Numbered from the stretch's first letter, positions 44,884-54,134 are shown. The stretch: DNA of 64,000 bases from Halorubrum trapanicum (GCF_017873555.1 NZ_JAGGKE010000001.1:409816-473815); one strand, 5' to 3'. The notes: a model not told the origin generated them from the sequence alone. Made by a program: numbers and translations.

Positions 44884-46560
44884 ATGAGCGACCTGGGCGC
44901 GCTGCCGGTCCGAGCGTACCTGACCGCCTGCCTCCTGGCGGGGGTCATCGGACTCTGGCTCGGCCGGGTCGCGTGGCGGGAGCGCGACGAGCCGGGGGGG
45001 ATCGAGGTCGCGCTCTACCTGCTCTGCGGGGGCGGCGTCTCCCTCCTGTACGCCATCCGGGTCGCGGCGCCCGGCGAGACCGCGATGACGGTCGCGCTCA
45101 ACCTGGCGACGCCGTTCCTCGGGGCGCTCCCCGTCCTCTGGATCTGCTTCGCGCTGGCGTTTACCGGGCACGACCGCTGGCGGACGGAGAACCGGATCGT
45201 CGCGCTCGCGACGCCCGCGTTCGTCTGGGTGCTGCTCGCGTGGTCGAGCGGGACCCACGGGCTGGCCCGGCGCTCGGTGACCCCCGTCGCCGACGGCCCG
45301 TTTACCCTGCTCGGGTACGGGCTCGGTCCCGCGAGCTGGGCGTTCGTCCTCTTCGCGTACGGCCTGTGCATCGCCGGCGCGCTCCTCGTCGTCGACCTCT
45401 ACGAGCGGACCGGCAACCGCTACCGGCTCCAGACGTTCGTCGTGCTGCTCGGCACGCTGTTCCCGTTCCTGGCGAGCGTCGCCACGCTCGTCGACGTCGG
45501 GAGCTACGCGAACCTCTCGTGGCTGCCGACGGCGTTCGTGATTCACGGCGTGTTCCTGTACGGCACCGTCTTCTGGCTCGGCACGCTGGACGCCGCGGTC
45601 GTCGCGCGCGACACCGCCGTCGAGGTGATGCAAGATCCGGTGATCGTCTCCGGCTCGGACGGCCGGATCCGCGACCTCAACCCGGCCGCCGAGGCGCTCC
45701 TCCCGCCCGACGCGGTCGGCTCGTCGCTGTCGGCGGCCTTCCCGCGGCTGGAGGACGGCTCCGAACACCCGATCGTCATCGGCGACCGCCAGTTCGACAT
45801 CCAGGAGAACCCGATAACCGACCCGCGCGGGACCGACCGCGGCCACGTGTTCCTGCTCCGCGACGTGACCGCGCGAGAACAGCGGCAGGCGGCGCTCGAA
45901 CGGCGGGAGGCCGAACTCGAACGGCAGAACGAGCGGCTCGAGGAGTTCGCCGGCGTCGTCTCCCACGACCTTCGGAACCCCCTCGCCGCGGCGTCCGCGG
46001 CCGTCGAGCTGGCCCGCCAGCGCGGCGACGACCCGGACGGCGCCTTAGAGCGGGCCGCGAACGCCCACGAGCGGATGGACGACATGATCGAGGGGCTGCT
46101 CGCGCTGGCGACGGCGGGGGAGACGGTCGACGACCTCGACCGCGTCTCGCTGGACGCGACGGTCAGGCGCGTCTGGTCCCGACTCGAAACCGCGGACGCG
46201 ACGCTGACCGTCGACGGCGACGCGACCGCGTTGGCCGACCGCGACCGCCTCGAACAGCTGATCTCGAACCTGTTCCGCAACGCGATCGACCACGCGGGCG
46301 AGGACGTCGCCGTCACCGTCTCCATCGCGTCGGACGGCGAGGCGGTCTCGCTCGCGGTCGGCGACGACGGTCCCGGGATCCCGCCCGAGGAGCGCGAGCG
46401 CGTCACCGAGCGCGGCGTGTCGCTCGGCGGCGGCACCGGACTGGGGCTGGCGATCGTCGGCGACATCGTCGAGGCCCACGGCTGGACGCTCTCCGTCGCC
46501 GAGTCCGACGCCGGCGGCGCGCGGTTCGCCATCGAGGGGATGGAGGCGGCGGACGGGTGA
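44884..46560 (+). CDS. Membrane sensor histidine kinase
   Basis: This 558-residue protein has about seven N-terminal helices (roughly residues 10-235, a 7TM-type input domain). A degenerate PAS domain (DPVIVSGSDGRIRDLNPAAE) and a coiled coil (RQAALERREAELERQNERLEE) follow. The H-box VSHDLRNPLAA has the phospho-acceptor H361. The ATPase domain has LFRNAIDHA, GDDGPGIPPEER and GTGLGLAIVGDIVEAHGW. It autophosphorylates in response to an unknown signal. No response-regulator gene is adjacent. Its stop overlaps the next gene (GTGA). Confidence 0.92.
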   Translation: MSDLGALPVRAYLTACLLAGVIGLWLGRVAWRERDEPGGIEVALYLLCGGGVSLLYAIRVAAPGETAMTVALNLATPFLGALPVLWICFALAFTGHDRWRTENRIVALATPAFVWVLLAWSSGTHGLARRSVTPVADGPFTLLGYGLGPASWAFVLFAYGLCIAGALLVVDLYERTGNRYRLQTFVVLLGTLFPFLASVATLVDVGSYANLSWLPTAFVIHGVFLYGTVFWLGTLDAAVVARDTAVEVMQDPVIVSGSDGRIRDLNPAAEALLPPDAVGSSLSAAFPRLEDGSEHPIVIGDRQFDIQENPITDPRGTDRGHVFLLRDVTAREQRQAALERREAELERQNERLEEFAGVVSHDLRNPLAAASAAVELARQRGDDPDGALERAANAHERMDDMIEGLLALATAGETVDDLDRVSLDATVRRVWSRLETADATLTVDGDATALADRDRLEQLISNLFRNAIDHAGEDVAVTVSIASDGEAVSLAVGDDGPGIPPEERERVTERGVSLGGGTGLGLAIVGDIVEAHGWTLSVAESDAGGARFAIEGMEAADG

Positions 46561-47549
46561 CGGGGTCGCCGGCCGGCGCCGCCGACCCCGATCCGCCGGA
46601 TCCGACTGTCACGCTCCCCGGCGACGTCGTCGGGCGGTACGAGAAGTTCTCGCGGTTCAACTCCCCGTACCCCGCCCACCGCCGCGGCCGCGCGGTCGAC
46701 CTGTACCCGGGCGACGACATCGGGCGCTCTCCGGTCGCCGGCGTCGTCCGCGAGGTCCGAACCGTCGGCTGTCCGGACCGCCCGTACGCGGCCGACGAGG
46801 ATCACCTGATCGTCGTCGACCTCGCCGACGAGTGGTGCGCCCGCGCCGGCGCGCCCCCCGGCACCGTCGCGCGGATCCTCCACGTGATCCCCGAGGTGTC
46901 TCCCGGCGACCGGGTGACCGTCGGCGACGCGCTCGGCCCGACGACGCGCTCCGGCTTCTTCGGCCGGTGGGTCGACGACCACGTCCACCTCGGCTTCCGC
47001 CCGCCGGACGCGGATCCGCTCAGGGCGAGCGGGTCGCTCCCGGTCGCCGTCGACGCCCCCGTCGAGCCGGTGGCGTGGGACGGGACCGGAACCGTCGTCG
47101 AGCGCGCCCCGGCGCACGTCGTCCTCGACGGGCCGCGCCGTCGGGGATCGAGTCGGTCCGGTTCCGGTCCGGCGTTCGCGGCGTTCGCGAGCGACGAGGG
47201 AGTCCCGCTCGACGGCGGGCTGACGCACTACGCGGGCGGCGGCACGTTCGGGGCGGTCGGTGAGTCCGCCGTGGCGGGCGACTCGCTGTCCCTCCTCGGG
47301 ACCCGAATCGGAACCGCGGTCGGACACGGCGGGGAGGCGGGGTCGGAACCGGGCGCGCCGCGCGTCGAGTGGGCGCCCGTCGACGTCCTCGCGAACGGCG
47401 AGCGCGTCGTCGGGCTGTCGCTGTTCGCGGCGCGCGCCGACCGGGTCGGCGTCAAGGTCGTCTGCCCGGACCGCGAGTTCGACATCGGGGAGTCGGTGAC
47501 GGTCGCGGTCGTCTCCAGCGACGACCCGATCCGGCTCGGCGTCGGGTGA
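46557..47549 (+). CDS. M23-type peptidase-fold protein, haloarchaeal
   Basis: This 330-residue protein starts at a GTG overlapping the kinase stop. RYEKFSRFNSPYPAHRRGRA plus VDLYPGDDIGRSPVAGVVRE and DDHVHLGFRPPD reproduce the H-x6-D and HxH pattern of lysostaphin-like M23/LytM domains. The C-terminal 150 residues are a Gly/Ser-rich linker and a beta domain (VGLSLFAARADRVGVKV). There is no signal peptide. Archaea lack murein, so the target, if it is active, would be another polymer or protein. It may be the effector of the kinase (inference). Confidence 0.72.
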   Translation: MTGSPAGAADPDPPDPTVTLPGDVVGRYEKFSRFNSPYPAHRRGRAVDLYPGDDIGRSPVAGVVREVRTVGCPDRPYAADEDHLIVVDLADEWCARAGAPPGTVARILHVIPEVSPGDRVTVGDALGPTTRSGFFGRWVDDHVHLGFRPPDADPLRASGSLPVAVDAPVEPVAWDGTGTVVERAPAHVVLDGPRRRGSSRSGSGPAFAAFASDEGVPLDGGLTHYAGGGTFGAVGESAVAGDSLSLLGTRIGTAVGHGGEAGSEPGAPRVEWAPVDVLANGERVVGLSLFAARADRVGVKVVCPDREFDIGESVTVAVVSSDDPIRLGVG

Positions 47550-47623
47550 TCGAGACCGTCAATCGATCGCCGGTTGTCGCGCGTTTCCGGGGGCTACAAG
47601 CCCTCTCGGAGAATCCCCGAAGT

Positions 47624-48121
47624 ATGGATCGCACGGAGATCGCCGAGATGGATCCGCTCCCGTCGGCCGCGACGGCGTACGTCGAGGAGAAGCTGGAGGA
47701 CGAACACGGCTACCTCTCGTGGCTGAACACGTCGGTCGAGGCGATCGAGCGCGGGCGCGTCGTCCTCTCGATCCCCTTCGACGACAAGCTCACGAACGCG
47801 GACGGCCGGACGATCCACGGCGGCGTCGCGGCGACGCTGATCGACACGGCGGGCGGCGTCGCCCAGCGCACGACGTTCGAGGACCCGCTCGCCGGCGGCG
47901 TGGCGACCGTGAACCTCAACGCGAACTACCTCCGCCCCGCGACCGGCGACCTCCGCGCGGAGGCCGAGGTGGTGCGGGCCGGCGGCTCGATCGGCGTCAG
48001 CGAGATGACGGTTACCACCACCGGAAACGGCGGCGAAGGGGCCACGGGAGACGACGCGAGCGACGGAGGTCGCTCGGAGGTCGTCGTCGGTCAGGGGTCG
48101 TTCCGGCTGTTCCGAGAGTAG
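47624..48121 (+). CDS. PaaI-family hotdog thioesterase
   Basis: This 165-residue protein has GRVVLSIPFDDKLTNADGRT, IHGGVAATLIDTAGGVA and VATVNLNANYLRPATGDL, the hotdog-fold pattern with the active-site HGG region. It should hydrolyse acyl-CoA thioesters, possibly aryl-CoA compounds. The 3' end overlaps the convergent MoeA gene by 31 bp. The final part carries a Gly/Asp-rich loop. The ATG at 47624 is preferred because earlier frame is kinase-region shadow. Confidence 0.88.
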   Translation: MDRTEIAEMDPLPSAATAYVEEKLEDEHGYLSWLNTSVEAIERGRVVLSIPFDDKLTNADGRTIHGGVAATLIDTAGGVAQRTTFEDPLAGGVATVNLNANYLRPATGDLRAEAEVVRAGGSIGVSEMTVTTTGNGGEGATGDDASDGGRSEVVVGQGSFRLFRE

Positions 48122-50187
48122 CCCGGGAGGGCGTCGAGGATCGCGTCGAGGTCGGGCCGGCCGTCGGACGCGCCATCGGCCGCGCCTGCCTCCTCGGCGT
48201 CGATGTCGGCGTCGGCGCCACCGCCGAGTTCCGCCGCCAGCGCCGCGACCGGTTCGCGGTCGACGCGGTCGGGAGCGGCGCGGACGACGACCGACTGCTC
48301 GCCGAGCGAGACGAACCCGCAGCCGAGTCGCGCCGCGGTCTCGCGGAGGCCGAGTCCCGCGTGCGCGTCGCCGGCGACGACCGCGCGGACCGGACTCTCG
48401 AACGCCTTCGCGGTTCGTTCGTAGCCGTCGATGCGCTCGGCGAGCGCGCGGCGGTCGGCGTCGCGCTCGTCCGCGAGGTCGTCGAGCGCCGCGTCGAGGC
48501 TCCGGCGGAGTCCCGAGACGGTCGGCCGGTTCCGGAAGCGGAGGTCGCGGTCGACGAGGTCAGCGAGTCCCTCGACGCCGTCGGGGTTCCCGTCGGGCAC
48601 GACGAGTCCCCACTCGCGGCTCCAGCCGCCGAGTTCCGCGGCGTCGACGTCGCGGTCGGTCGGTCCCGCGGTCACGGCGATGTCGGGGACGCCGTCGCGG
48701 AGGCGGCGGAGTCCCTCCCGAGAGCCGACGGCGAGGTACCGGGGGTTCGCGAGCCGGTCGAGCAGGCGGTTGAGCGCGGGGTCGTCCTCGCCGACACCGA
48801 GCAGCGTCGGCGGGCGCACGTCCGGCGAGAACAGGTCGACGGAGACGGTCTCGCCGGCGTCGAGGTACTCCGTGTCCGGGTCGACCGCGACGACGCCGTC
48901 CGCCTCGACGAGGCTCGTCGTCGCGCCCGACCCCTTGTCGACCGGGTAGACGAGCGGGCGGTCGTCACCCCTCTCCGTCGCGGCCTCGTCGAGGTCGAGC
49001 AGGCCGACCGGCATCAGGCGCAGGCGCCCCTCGCCGTAGCGCTCGCCGACGCCCATCCGGCCCTCGACGGTCGCCGTCGCCGGCTCGGGCTGGCCGGCGG
49101 CCTCGCGGATCGCGGGCGCGACGAACGTCCGGAAGATGGTGAGCGCGGACACCGGGTAGCCGGGGAGTCCGATGTACGCCGACTCGCCGGCGGGGGCGGT
49201 ACTCCCGGCCGCGGCGCCCTCGTCGGCGTCGGCGCCGCCGCGGTCGAGTCGCCCGACGAGCATCGGCTTGCCGGGCTTGACGGCGACGCCGTGGAGGAGC
49301 AGCTCGCCGCGCGCCTCGATCACGCGGTAGATCACGTCGACCGCGCTCGCCGAGGTCGACCCCGAGGAGAGCACCAGGTCGCACTCGTCTGCCGCCCGGC
49401 GGAGCAGTCGCTCCATCTCCTCGTAGTCGTCGCCGGCGTGCGGGTACAGCACCGGTTCGCCGCCCGCCTCCTCGACGCCCGCGGCGATCGTCGTCGAGTT
49501 CACGTCGTAGATCTCGCCGCGCTCGGGGTCGAGGTCCTCGCCCGGCCGGACCAGCTCGTCGCCGGTCGAGACGATGCCGACGCGGGGACGTCCCTCGACC
49601 GGGGCCTCGTCGACGCCGAGCGCCGACAGCAAGCCGATCTCGCGGGGCGTCAGCCGCGTTCCGGGTCCGAGCGCGCGGGCGCCGGCGGCGATGTCGGTCC
49701 CCGCGGTCATCACGTGGTCGCCGGGCGCGACCGAGGTCCGGACCGCGATCCGTGAGGGTTCGCCGTCGGCGGCGTCCCCGCCCGCACCGCCGTCGTCGCC
49801 CCCGCCGACCTCGTCGGTCCGCTCGACCATCACGACCGCGTCCGCGCCGTCGGGCATCACCGCGCCCGTCGATATCTCCGCGCAGGTCCCGGGTTCGACC
49901 GCGACGTCGGGCGCCGCGCCCGCGTGGACCGCGCCGACGAGGTCGAGTTCGGCGGGGTCGGCCTCGTCGGCGCCGAAGGTGTCGCGCGCCCGCACCGCGT
50001 ACCCGTCCATCGAGGCGCGGTCGAAGCCGGGCACGTCGATCGCGGCGTCGACGCGCTCCGCGAGGACGCGGCCGCGGGCCTCCCGCAGCGGGACCGTCTC
50101 CGGCGCCGGCGCGAGGTCGAGCGACGCGATCGCGTCGCGCGCGGCCTCGGGGGTCGCGAGGTCGCGGAACTCCTTGCGGTCGCTCAC
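48091..50187 (-). CDS. MoeA with C-terminal PBP-like domain (molybdopterin biosynthesis)
   Basis: This 698-residue protein has a full MoeA region (residues about 1-400): VDAAIDVPGFDRASMDGYAV, STGAVMPDGADAVVMVE, VGIVSTGDELV, SSGSTSASAVDVIYRV, LHGVAVKPGKPML and IGLPGYPVSALTIF. It continues with a periplasmic-binding-like domain (PRYLAVGSREGLRRL, RPTVSGLRRSLDAAL, GDAHAGLGLRETA) found in MoeA-PBP fusions. It inserts molybdenum or tungsten into molybdopterin. The start GTG at 50187 is preceded by GGAGGTGA at 50192-50199, a strong Shine-Dalgarno, and overlaps the moeA stop. Confidence 0.92.
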   Translation of the reverse strand: MSDRKEFRDLATPEAARDAIASLDLAPAPETVPLREARGRVLAERVDAAIDVPGFDRASMDGYAVRARDTFGADEADPAELDLVGAVHAGAAPDVAVEPGTCAEISTGAVMPDGADAVVMVERTDEVGGGDDGGAGGDAADGEPSRIAVRTSVAPGDHVMTAGTDIAAGARALGPGTRLTPREIGLLSALGVDEAPVEGRPRVGIVSTGDELVRPGEDLDPERGEIYDVNSTTIAAGVEEAGGEPVLYPHAGDDYEEMERLLRRAADECDLVLSSGSTSASAVDVIYRVIEARGELLLHGVAVKPGKPMLVGRLDRGGADADEGAAAGSTAPAGESAYIGLPGYPVSALTIFRTFVAPAIREAAGQPEPATATVEGRMGVGERYGEGRLRLMPVGLLDLDEAATERGDDRPLVYPVDKGSGATTSLVEADGVVAVDPDTEYLDAGETVSVDLFSPDVRPPTLLGVGEDDPALNRLLDRLANPRYLAVGSREGLRRLRDGVPDIAVTAGPTDRDVDAAELGGWSREWGLVVPDGNPDGVEGLADLVDRDLRFRNRPTVSGLRRSLDAALDDLADERDADRRALAERIDGYERTAKAFESPVRAVVAGDAHAGLGLRETAARLGCGFVSLGEQSVVVRAAPDRVDREPVAALAAELGGGADADIDAEEAGAADGASDGRPDLDAILDALPGYSRNSRNDP

Positions 50188-51443
50188 GGCGTCACCTCCC
50201 ACAGCTCCACGTCGACGGTCTCGCCGGCGTCGAGTCCCTCGCGCGGTTCGGGGACGACGACCCAGCCGTCCGCGAGCGCGACGCTGGATAAGATTCCGGA
50301 GCCGCTCGCGCGGGTCGGCGTCGCGGTCGGGAGGGCGTCGTCCGCCGGGTCCGCGTCGCTCTCGGCCGGCTCATTGTCCGAGAGCGTCACCCGCGCGAAC
50401 GTCCGCACGCCGGGTTCGCTCGCGACCTTCCGGTCGAGCGTCGCGCGCCGCGTCGGGAACGGCTCGGCGTCGATCCCGGCCGCGCGCTTCACCGCGGGCC
50501 GGAGGAACTGCGCCGCGTTGACGATACACGCGACCGGGTACCCCGGCAGCGACACGATCGGCGTCCCCTCGGCGCGGCCGAGACACACCGGGTGGCCGGG
50601 CTTCAGGGCGACGCCGTGGACGAGCACCTCGCCGAGTCCGTCGACGACCTCCGGGATCAGGTCCCGCTCGCCGACCGAGGAGCCGCCGGTGGTGACGACC
50701 ACGTCGGCGTCGAGGTCGGCCGAAACCGCCTCCCGAAGCGCGTCCGGGTCGTCGGTGACGACGTCGCGGTAGCGCGCCGCGCCGCCCCAGCGCTCGACGA
50801 GCCGAGAGACGGTGAGTCCGTTCGTCTCGATCACCTCGCCGGGACCGGGGTCGGACTCGACCAGCTCCTCGCCGGTCGGGATAACGGCCACCTCGGGCGG
50901 CTCTCTGACCCGGACCTGATCGAGACCGACCGAGCGCAGGAGACCGAGGTCGGAGGGGCGCAGGACGTGACCCGGCTCGAAGCAGCGCTGGCCGTCGGCG
51001 ACGTCCTCGCCAGCCTCGCCGACGTTCTCGCCGTCCGCGACCGCGTCGAACACCTCCACCTCGTCGCCGACCGCCTCGACCCGCTCGATCATCACGACCG
51101 CGTCCGCGCCCTCGGGCACCGCGCTTCCGGTGTGGACGCGGGCCGCCTCGCCGGGCGCGACCGCGTCGGACTCAGCGGGCTTAGCGGTCAGAACGGCGGG
51201 CGAGCGGTCGCCGGCACCGAAGGTGTCGCTCGCGCGGACCGCGTACCCGTCCATCGCGGCCCGATCGTATCCCGGCACCGGCGCCGGCGCGTCGATCGGT
51301 TCGGCGACGACCCGGCCGTCGGCCGCCGCGACCGGGACGGTCTCCGCCCGGTCGCGGGGCGTGACGGCGTCGAGCAGCGCCGCCCTCGCGTCCGCGACCC
51401 GGGTCCGCCGCTTGAATCCGGACTCGCGTCTGTCGTGGCTCAT
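50184..51443 (-). CDS. moeA: Molybdopterin molybdotransferase MoeA
   Basis: This 419-residue protein has the MoeA sequence motifs in order: PAPVPGYDRAAMDGYAVRA, HTGSAVPEGADAVVMIE, VAVIPTGEELV, TTGGSSVGERDLIPEV, LHGVALKPGHPVCLG and SLPGYPVACIVNAAQF. It works with the downstream MoeA-PBP, whose GTG overlaps its stop. The MSHDRRESGFKRRTRV N-terminus is a short polar leader that also appears in front of the glycerate kinase gene 1.5 kb away. The start at 51443 is used because the longer frame is Pro/Arg-rich. Confidence 0.94.
   Translation of the reverse strand: MSHDRRESGFKRRTRVADARAALLDAVTPRDRAETVPVAAADGRVVAEPIDAPAPVPGYDRAAMDGYAVRASDTFGAGDRSPAVLTAKPAESDAVAPGEAARVHTGSAVPEGADAVVMIERVEAVGDEVEVFDAVADGENVGEAGEDVADGQRCFEPGHVLRPSDLGLLRSVGLDQVRVREPPEVAVIPTGEELVESDPGPGEVIETNGLTVSRLVERWGGAARYRDVVTDDPDALREAVSADLDADVVVTTGGSSVGERDLIPEVVDGLGEVLVHGVALKPGHPVCLGRAEGTPIVSLPGYPVACIVNAAQFLRPAVKRAAGIDAEPFPTRRATLDRKVASEPGVRTFARVTLSDNEPAESDADPADDALPTATPTRASGSGILSSVALADGWVVVPEPREGLDAGETVDVELWEVTP
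50192..50199 (-). promoter_or_regulatory. Shine-Dalgarno site deciding the MoeA-PBP start
   Basis: On the minus strand GGAGGTGA lies 4 nt before the GTG at 50187 and inside the end of the upstream moeA. It supports reinitiation there, and the GTG at 50202 is not needed. Confidence 0.7.
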
Positions 51444-51611
51444 GGGTGTGAATTTCGCGTCCGCGGGCAAAAAGCCCGGACCTTCGCGGGGCGCGGTCCC
51501 CGGCGGAGTCCGGCGGTGATCGGAGCGTGCCGCGGCGCCACACACCGGTCGCGACCCGTGCGCGGTCGACCGTTGGATCGTCGTCCTCCGTAACGCCGCG
51601 GGACTGGTCCT

Positions 51612-52958
51612 CTAAGGGACGACCAGCACCCGCAGATCGTTCAGGTTCGTCCCGGTCGCGCCCGTGCGAATGAGGGCGTCGCGGGCGTCGAGATACGGGT
51701 ACGCGTCGTTGTCGGCGAGCGCTTCGCGGGCCGCCTCGGGGTCCGCGACGGTCGTTCCGTCGACCAGCGCGCCCGCCGCGTCGGTCGCGCCGTCGATCCC
51801 GTCGGTGTCGACGGCGGCCACCGCGATCCGCCCCCGAGCGTCGGCGTCCGGACCGTCGTCGCGGAGGTCGAGCGCCGCGCTCGTCGCGAACTCCTGGTTC
51901 GGACCGCCGGTCCCGTCGCCGCGGACCGTCACCGTCGTCTCGCCGCCGGAGAGCACCACCGCGGGCGGCGAGACCGGCGTCTCGGTCGCCCGGACCTCCT
52001 CCGCGACGGCGACGTGCGTCGTGGCCGCCTCCCGGGACTCGCCGCGGACTCGCGAGGAGAGCACCAGCGTCTCGTAGCCGCGTTCGGCCGCCGCCGACCG
52101 GGCCGCCCGGAGGACCGTCATCCCGTCGGCGACGACGTGAGTCGAGACGGCGTCGAACGCTGGGTCGCCGGGAGCGGGGGTCTCGTCGATGTCGCCGGCC
52201 GCCCCGCGTTCGAGGCGGGTCCGGACGGCGTCCGGCGCGTCGATTCCGTACCGGTCGAGCACCGCGAGCGCGTCCGCGAACGTCGATTCGTCGGGGACCA
52301 GGGGTCCGCTCGCGATTGCGCTCAGGTCGTTCCCGACGACGTCGCAGAAGACCAGCGACACGACCGTCGCGGGAGCGGCGCGGCGGGCGAGCCGGCCACC
52401 CTTCAACGCCGAGAGGTGTTTGCGGACCGCGTTGATTTCGTGGATGTCCGCCCCGCTCGCGAGCAGGGCGTCGGTCGTGTCCTGAAGGGCGGCCAGCGAG
52501 ACGCGCCCCGCAGGCGCGGCCATGAGCGCGCTCCCGCCGCCCGTTATCGTCGCCAGGACGAACGTGTCACCATCCGCCGCGTCGGCCGCGGAGAGCAGCT
52601 TCCGGGTCCCGTCCGCCCCGCGCTCGCTCGGCATCGGGTGGTCCCCCTCGCGGACCGTCACGCGTTCCGTGGCCACGGGGTCGTCCGTGACGACGACGCC
52701 GCGGTCGATCCGGTCGCCGAGCTCGCGTTCGAGCGCGGCGGCGACGTGCGCCGCGGCGTTCCCCCCGCCGAGGACGACGACCTCCTCGTACTCGCTGAGG
52801 TCGTAGGTCGCGTCCGCGATCCGGAGGTCGGTCCCGTCGAGCGCGACGGCCTCCCGGACGACCGTCCTCGGGTGGCCGGCCTCGATGCCGGCCTCGACGC
52901 ATTCGAGCGCGGTCTCTCGGGCCTCGCTCGACGCGAGGCGGTCGGACTCCTCGATCAT
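51612..52958 (-). CDS. Glycerate 2-kinase (DUF4147 family)
   Basis: This 448-residue protein has VVVLGGGNAAAHVAAAL, GDHPMPSERGADGTRKLL, VLATITGGGSALMAAPAG, VRKHLSALKGGRLA and GGPNQEFATSAALDLRD, then DTDGIDGATDAAGALVDG, all marking the MOFRL/DUF4147 glycerate kinase. It makes 2-phosphoglycerate from glycerate and feeds central carbon metabolism. The ATG overlaps the stop of a tiny upstream ORF (ATGA at 52955-52958). Confidence 0.93.
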   Translation of the reverse strand: MIEESDRLASSEARETALECVEAGIEAGHPRTVVREAVALDGTDLRIADATYDLSEYEEVVVLGGGNAAAHVAAALERELGDRIDRGVVVTDDPVATERVTVREGDHPMPSERGADGTRKLLSAADAADGDTFVLATITGGGSALMAAPAGRVSLAALQDTTDALLASGADIHEINAVRKHLSALKGGRLARRAAPATVVSLVFCDVVGNDLSAIASGPLVPDESTFADALAVLDRYGIDAPDAVRTRLERGAAGDIDETPAPGDPAFDAVSTHVVADGMTVLRAARSAAAERGYETLVLSSRVRGESREAATTHVAVAEEVRATETPVSPPAVVLSGGETTVTVRGDGTGGPNQEFATSAALDLRDDGPDADARGRIAVAAVDTDGIDGATDAAGALVDGTTVADPEAAREALADNDAYPYLDARDALIRTGATGTNLNDLRVLVVP

Positions 52959-53113
52959 GCGTCCGTGCCTCCCGCGGCCGCGCCGCCAGCGTGGGTGCCC
53001 GCGGTCCGACCGGACCGCAGCACCGGCGTCCGCGCGTCGGTCCGTTCGGCCACCCCGTCGCCGTCCGCCCGAGTTCGCCGCCCGAACCCGGACGCAGGTC
53101 TGTCGTGGCTCAT
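52955..53113 (-). CDS. Small ORF duplicating the MoeA leader, coupled to glycerate kinase
   Basis: This is a 52-codon ORF, starting MSHDRPASGFGRRTR, whose first 15 residues match the start of moeA (MSHDRRESGFKRRTR) at eleven positions. The upstream 35 nt also resemble those before moeA, with a GGTTTTTT/GCTTTTTG box and a CTCGAAA/GCGAAAT stretch. After residue 15 it is Arg/Ala/Thr-rich and unlike MoeA. Its stop overlaps the kinase start. It may be a duplicated promoter-leader remnant or a translated leader peptide. Coding status is uncertain. Confidence 0.55.
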   Translation of the reverse strand: MSHDRPASGFGRRTRADGDGVAERTDARTPVLRSGRTAGTHAGGAAAGGTDA

Positions 53114-53207
53114 GCTCGAACGTTTCGAGACCGCAGGAAAAAACCCTGTCTCGTCCGCGACCGCCGCCGGAGCCTCCGGGTATCGAACCGCCTCCCGACT
53201 CGTCCCG

Positions 53208-54134
53208 TCAGGCGAACCACGAGAGGAGCCGCCGGGTGCGGTGGACCGACTGGAGGGCGGCGACCTTCGCGGCCACCGCCCCGTCGACCGCGGTCCGCTT
53301 GGTGGCTCGAACGCCCCGGACCGCGCCGGTCCGGGCGTAGTACGCCGACCGGCGCCCGGCGGCGCCGACGTAGTGTTTCGCCGCCATCCGGATCGGCGCG
53401 CCCCGGCCGTCGACGGTCGTCGTGCCGCGACGGATCGCCGTCAGCACGTCGTCCGCGGTGACCTCGTCCGGCGACTCCCGGCCCTCGATCCCCAGCTCGG
53501 TGAACGCCCGACCGACGTACTGGAGGTGGTGGGCGTCGCTGGCGGCAATTCCGGGGTAGCCGTGTTCGGCCGCGAACCGCCGCGCGCGACGGTTTCGGTA
53601 CCCCGTGAACAGCCAGGCGTTGAACACCTCGATCGCGTCGACCTCGTCGACCGCGCCGGACGTCTCGACGCCGCCCGTCTCCGCGACCGGATCGGCGCGG
53701 TCGGCGTCACGCTCCGGGTTCCGGTTCCCGTCGGCGGCCTCGTCGGCCGAGCCGGGCGTCGGGATGTTGCGCTGGCGGACGCCGTGGCGCGAGCGCTGGA
53801 AGGGGTGGGGGACGACGGCGACGCCGCCCTGCTCGTGGATCTTCCGGACCGTCTCCGCGTACGGGCGGCTGCGCGGCGGCATCCGGTCGACACCGATCGC
53901 CAGCAGGTGGCCGTGCGCGGTCGACACCTCCACGCCGGGAATGCCGATCAGCCCGTACTCCGAGGCGATCTCCGCGGCGCGTTTCGACTCCCGGATCACG
54001 TCGTGGTCGGTGATGACGACCGCGTCGAGTCCGATCTCGGCCGCGTGTTCGAGAATCAGCTCGACCGGTTCGTGGCCGTCGTAGCTCCCCTCGGAGTGGA
54101 CGTGCGGGTCGATGCTGACGGTGACGCGGGACAC
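53208..54134 (-). CDS. PHP-domain metal-dependent phosphoesterase
   Basis: This 308-residue protein has the PHP metal motifs in order: H11 and H13 in SIDPHVHSEGS, VVITDHDVIRES, PGVEVSTAHGHLLAIG, VAVVPHPFQ and GIAASDAHHLQYVG. These fit a phosphoesterase of the YciV/TrpH type (3',5'-nucleotide bisphosphate or RNA trimming). It starts at a GTG at 54134, 24 nt after a TTTATATAG box on the minus strand. The middle Asp/Glu-rich insertion (residues about 125-155) is lineage specific. Confidence 0.9.
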   Translation of the reverse strand: MSRVTVSIDPHVHSEGSYDGHEPVELILEHAAEIGLDAVVITDHDVIRESKRAAEIASEYGLIGIPGVEVSTAHGHLLAIGVDRMPPRSRPYAETVRKIHEQGGVAVVPHPFQRSRHGVRQRNIPTPGSADEAADGNRNPERDADRADPVAETGGVETSGAVDEVDAIEVFNAWLFTGYRNRRARRFAAEHGYPGIAASDAHHLQYVGRAFTELGIEGRESPDEVTADDVLTAIRRGTTTVDGRGAPIRMAAKHYVGAAGRRSAYYARTGAVRGVRATKRTAVDGAVAAKVAALQSVHRTRRLLSWFA

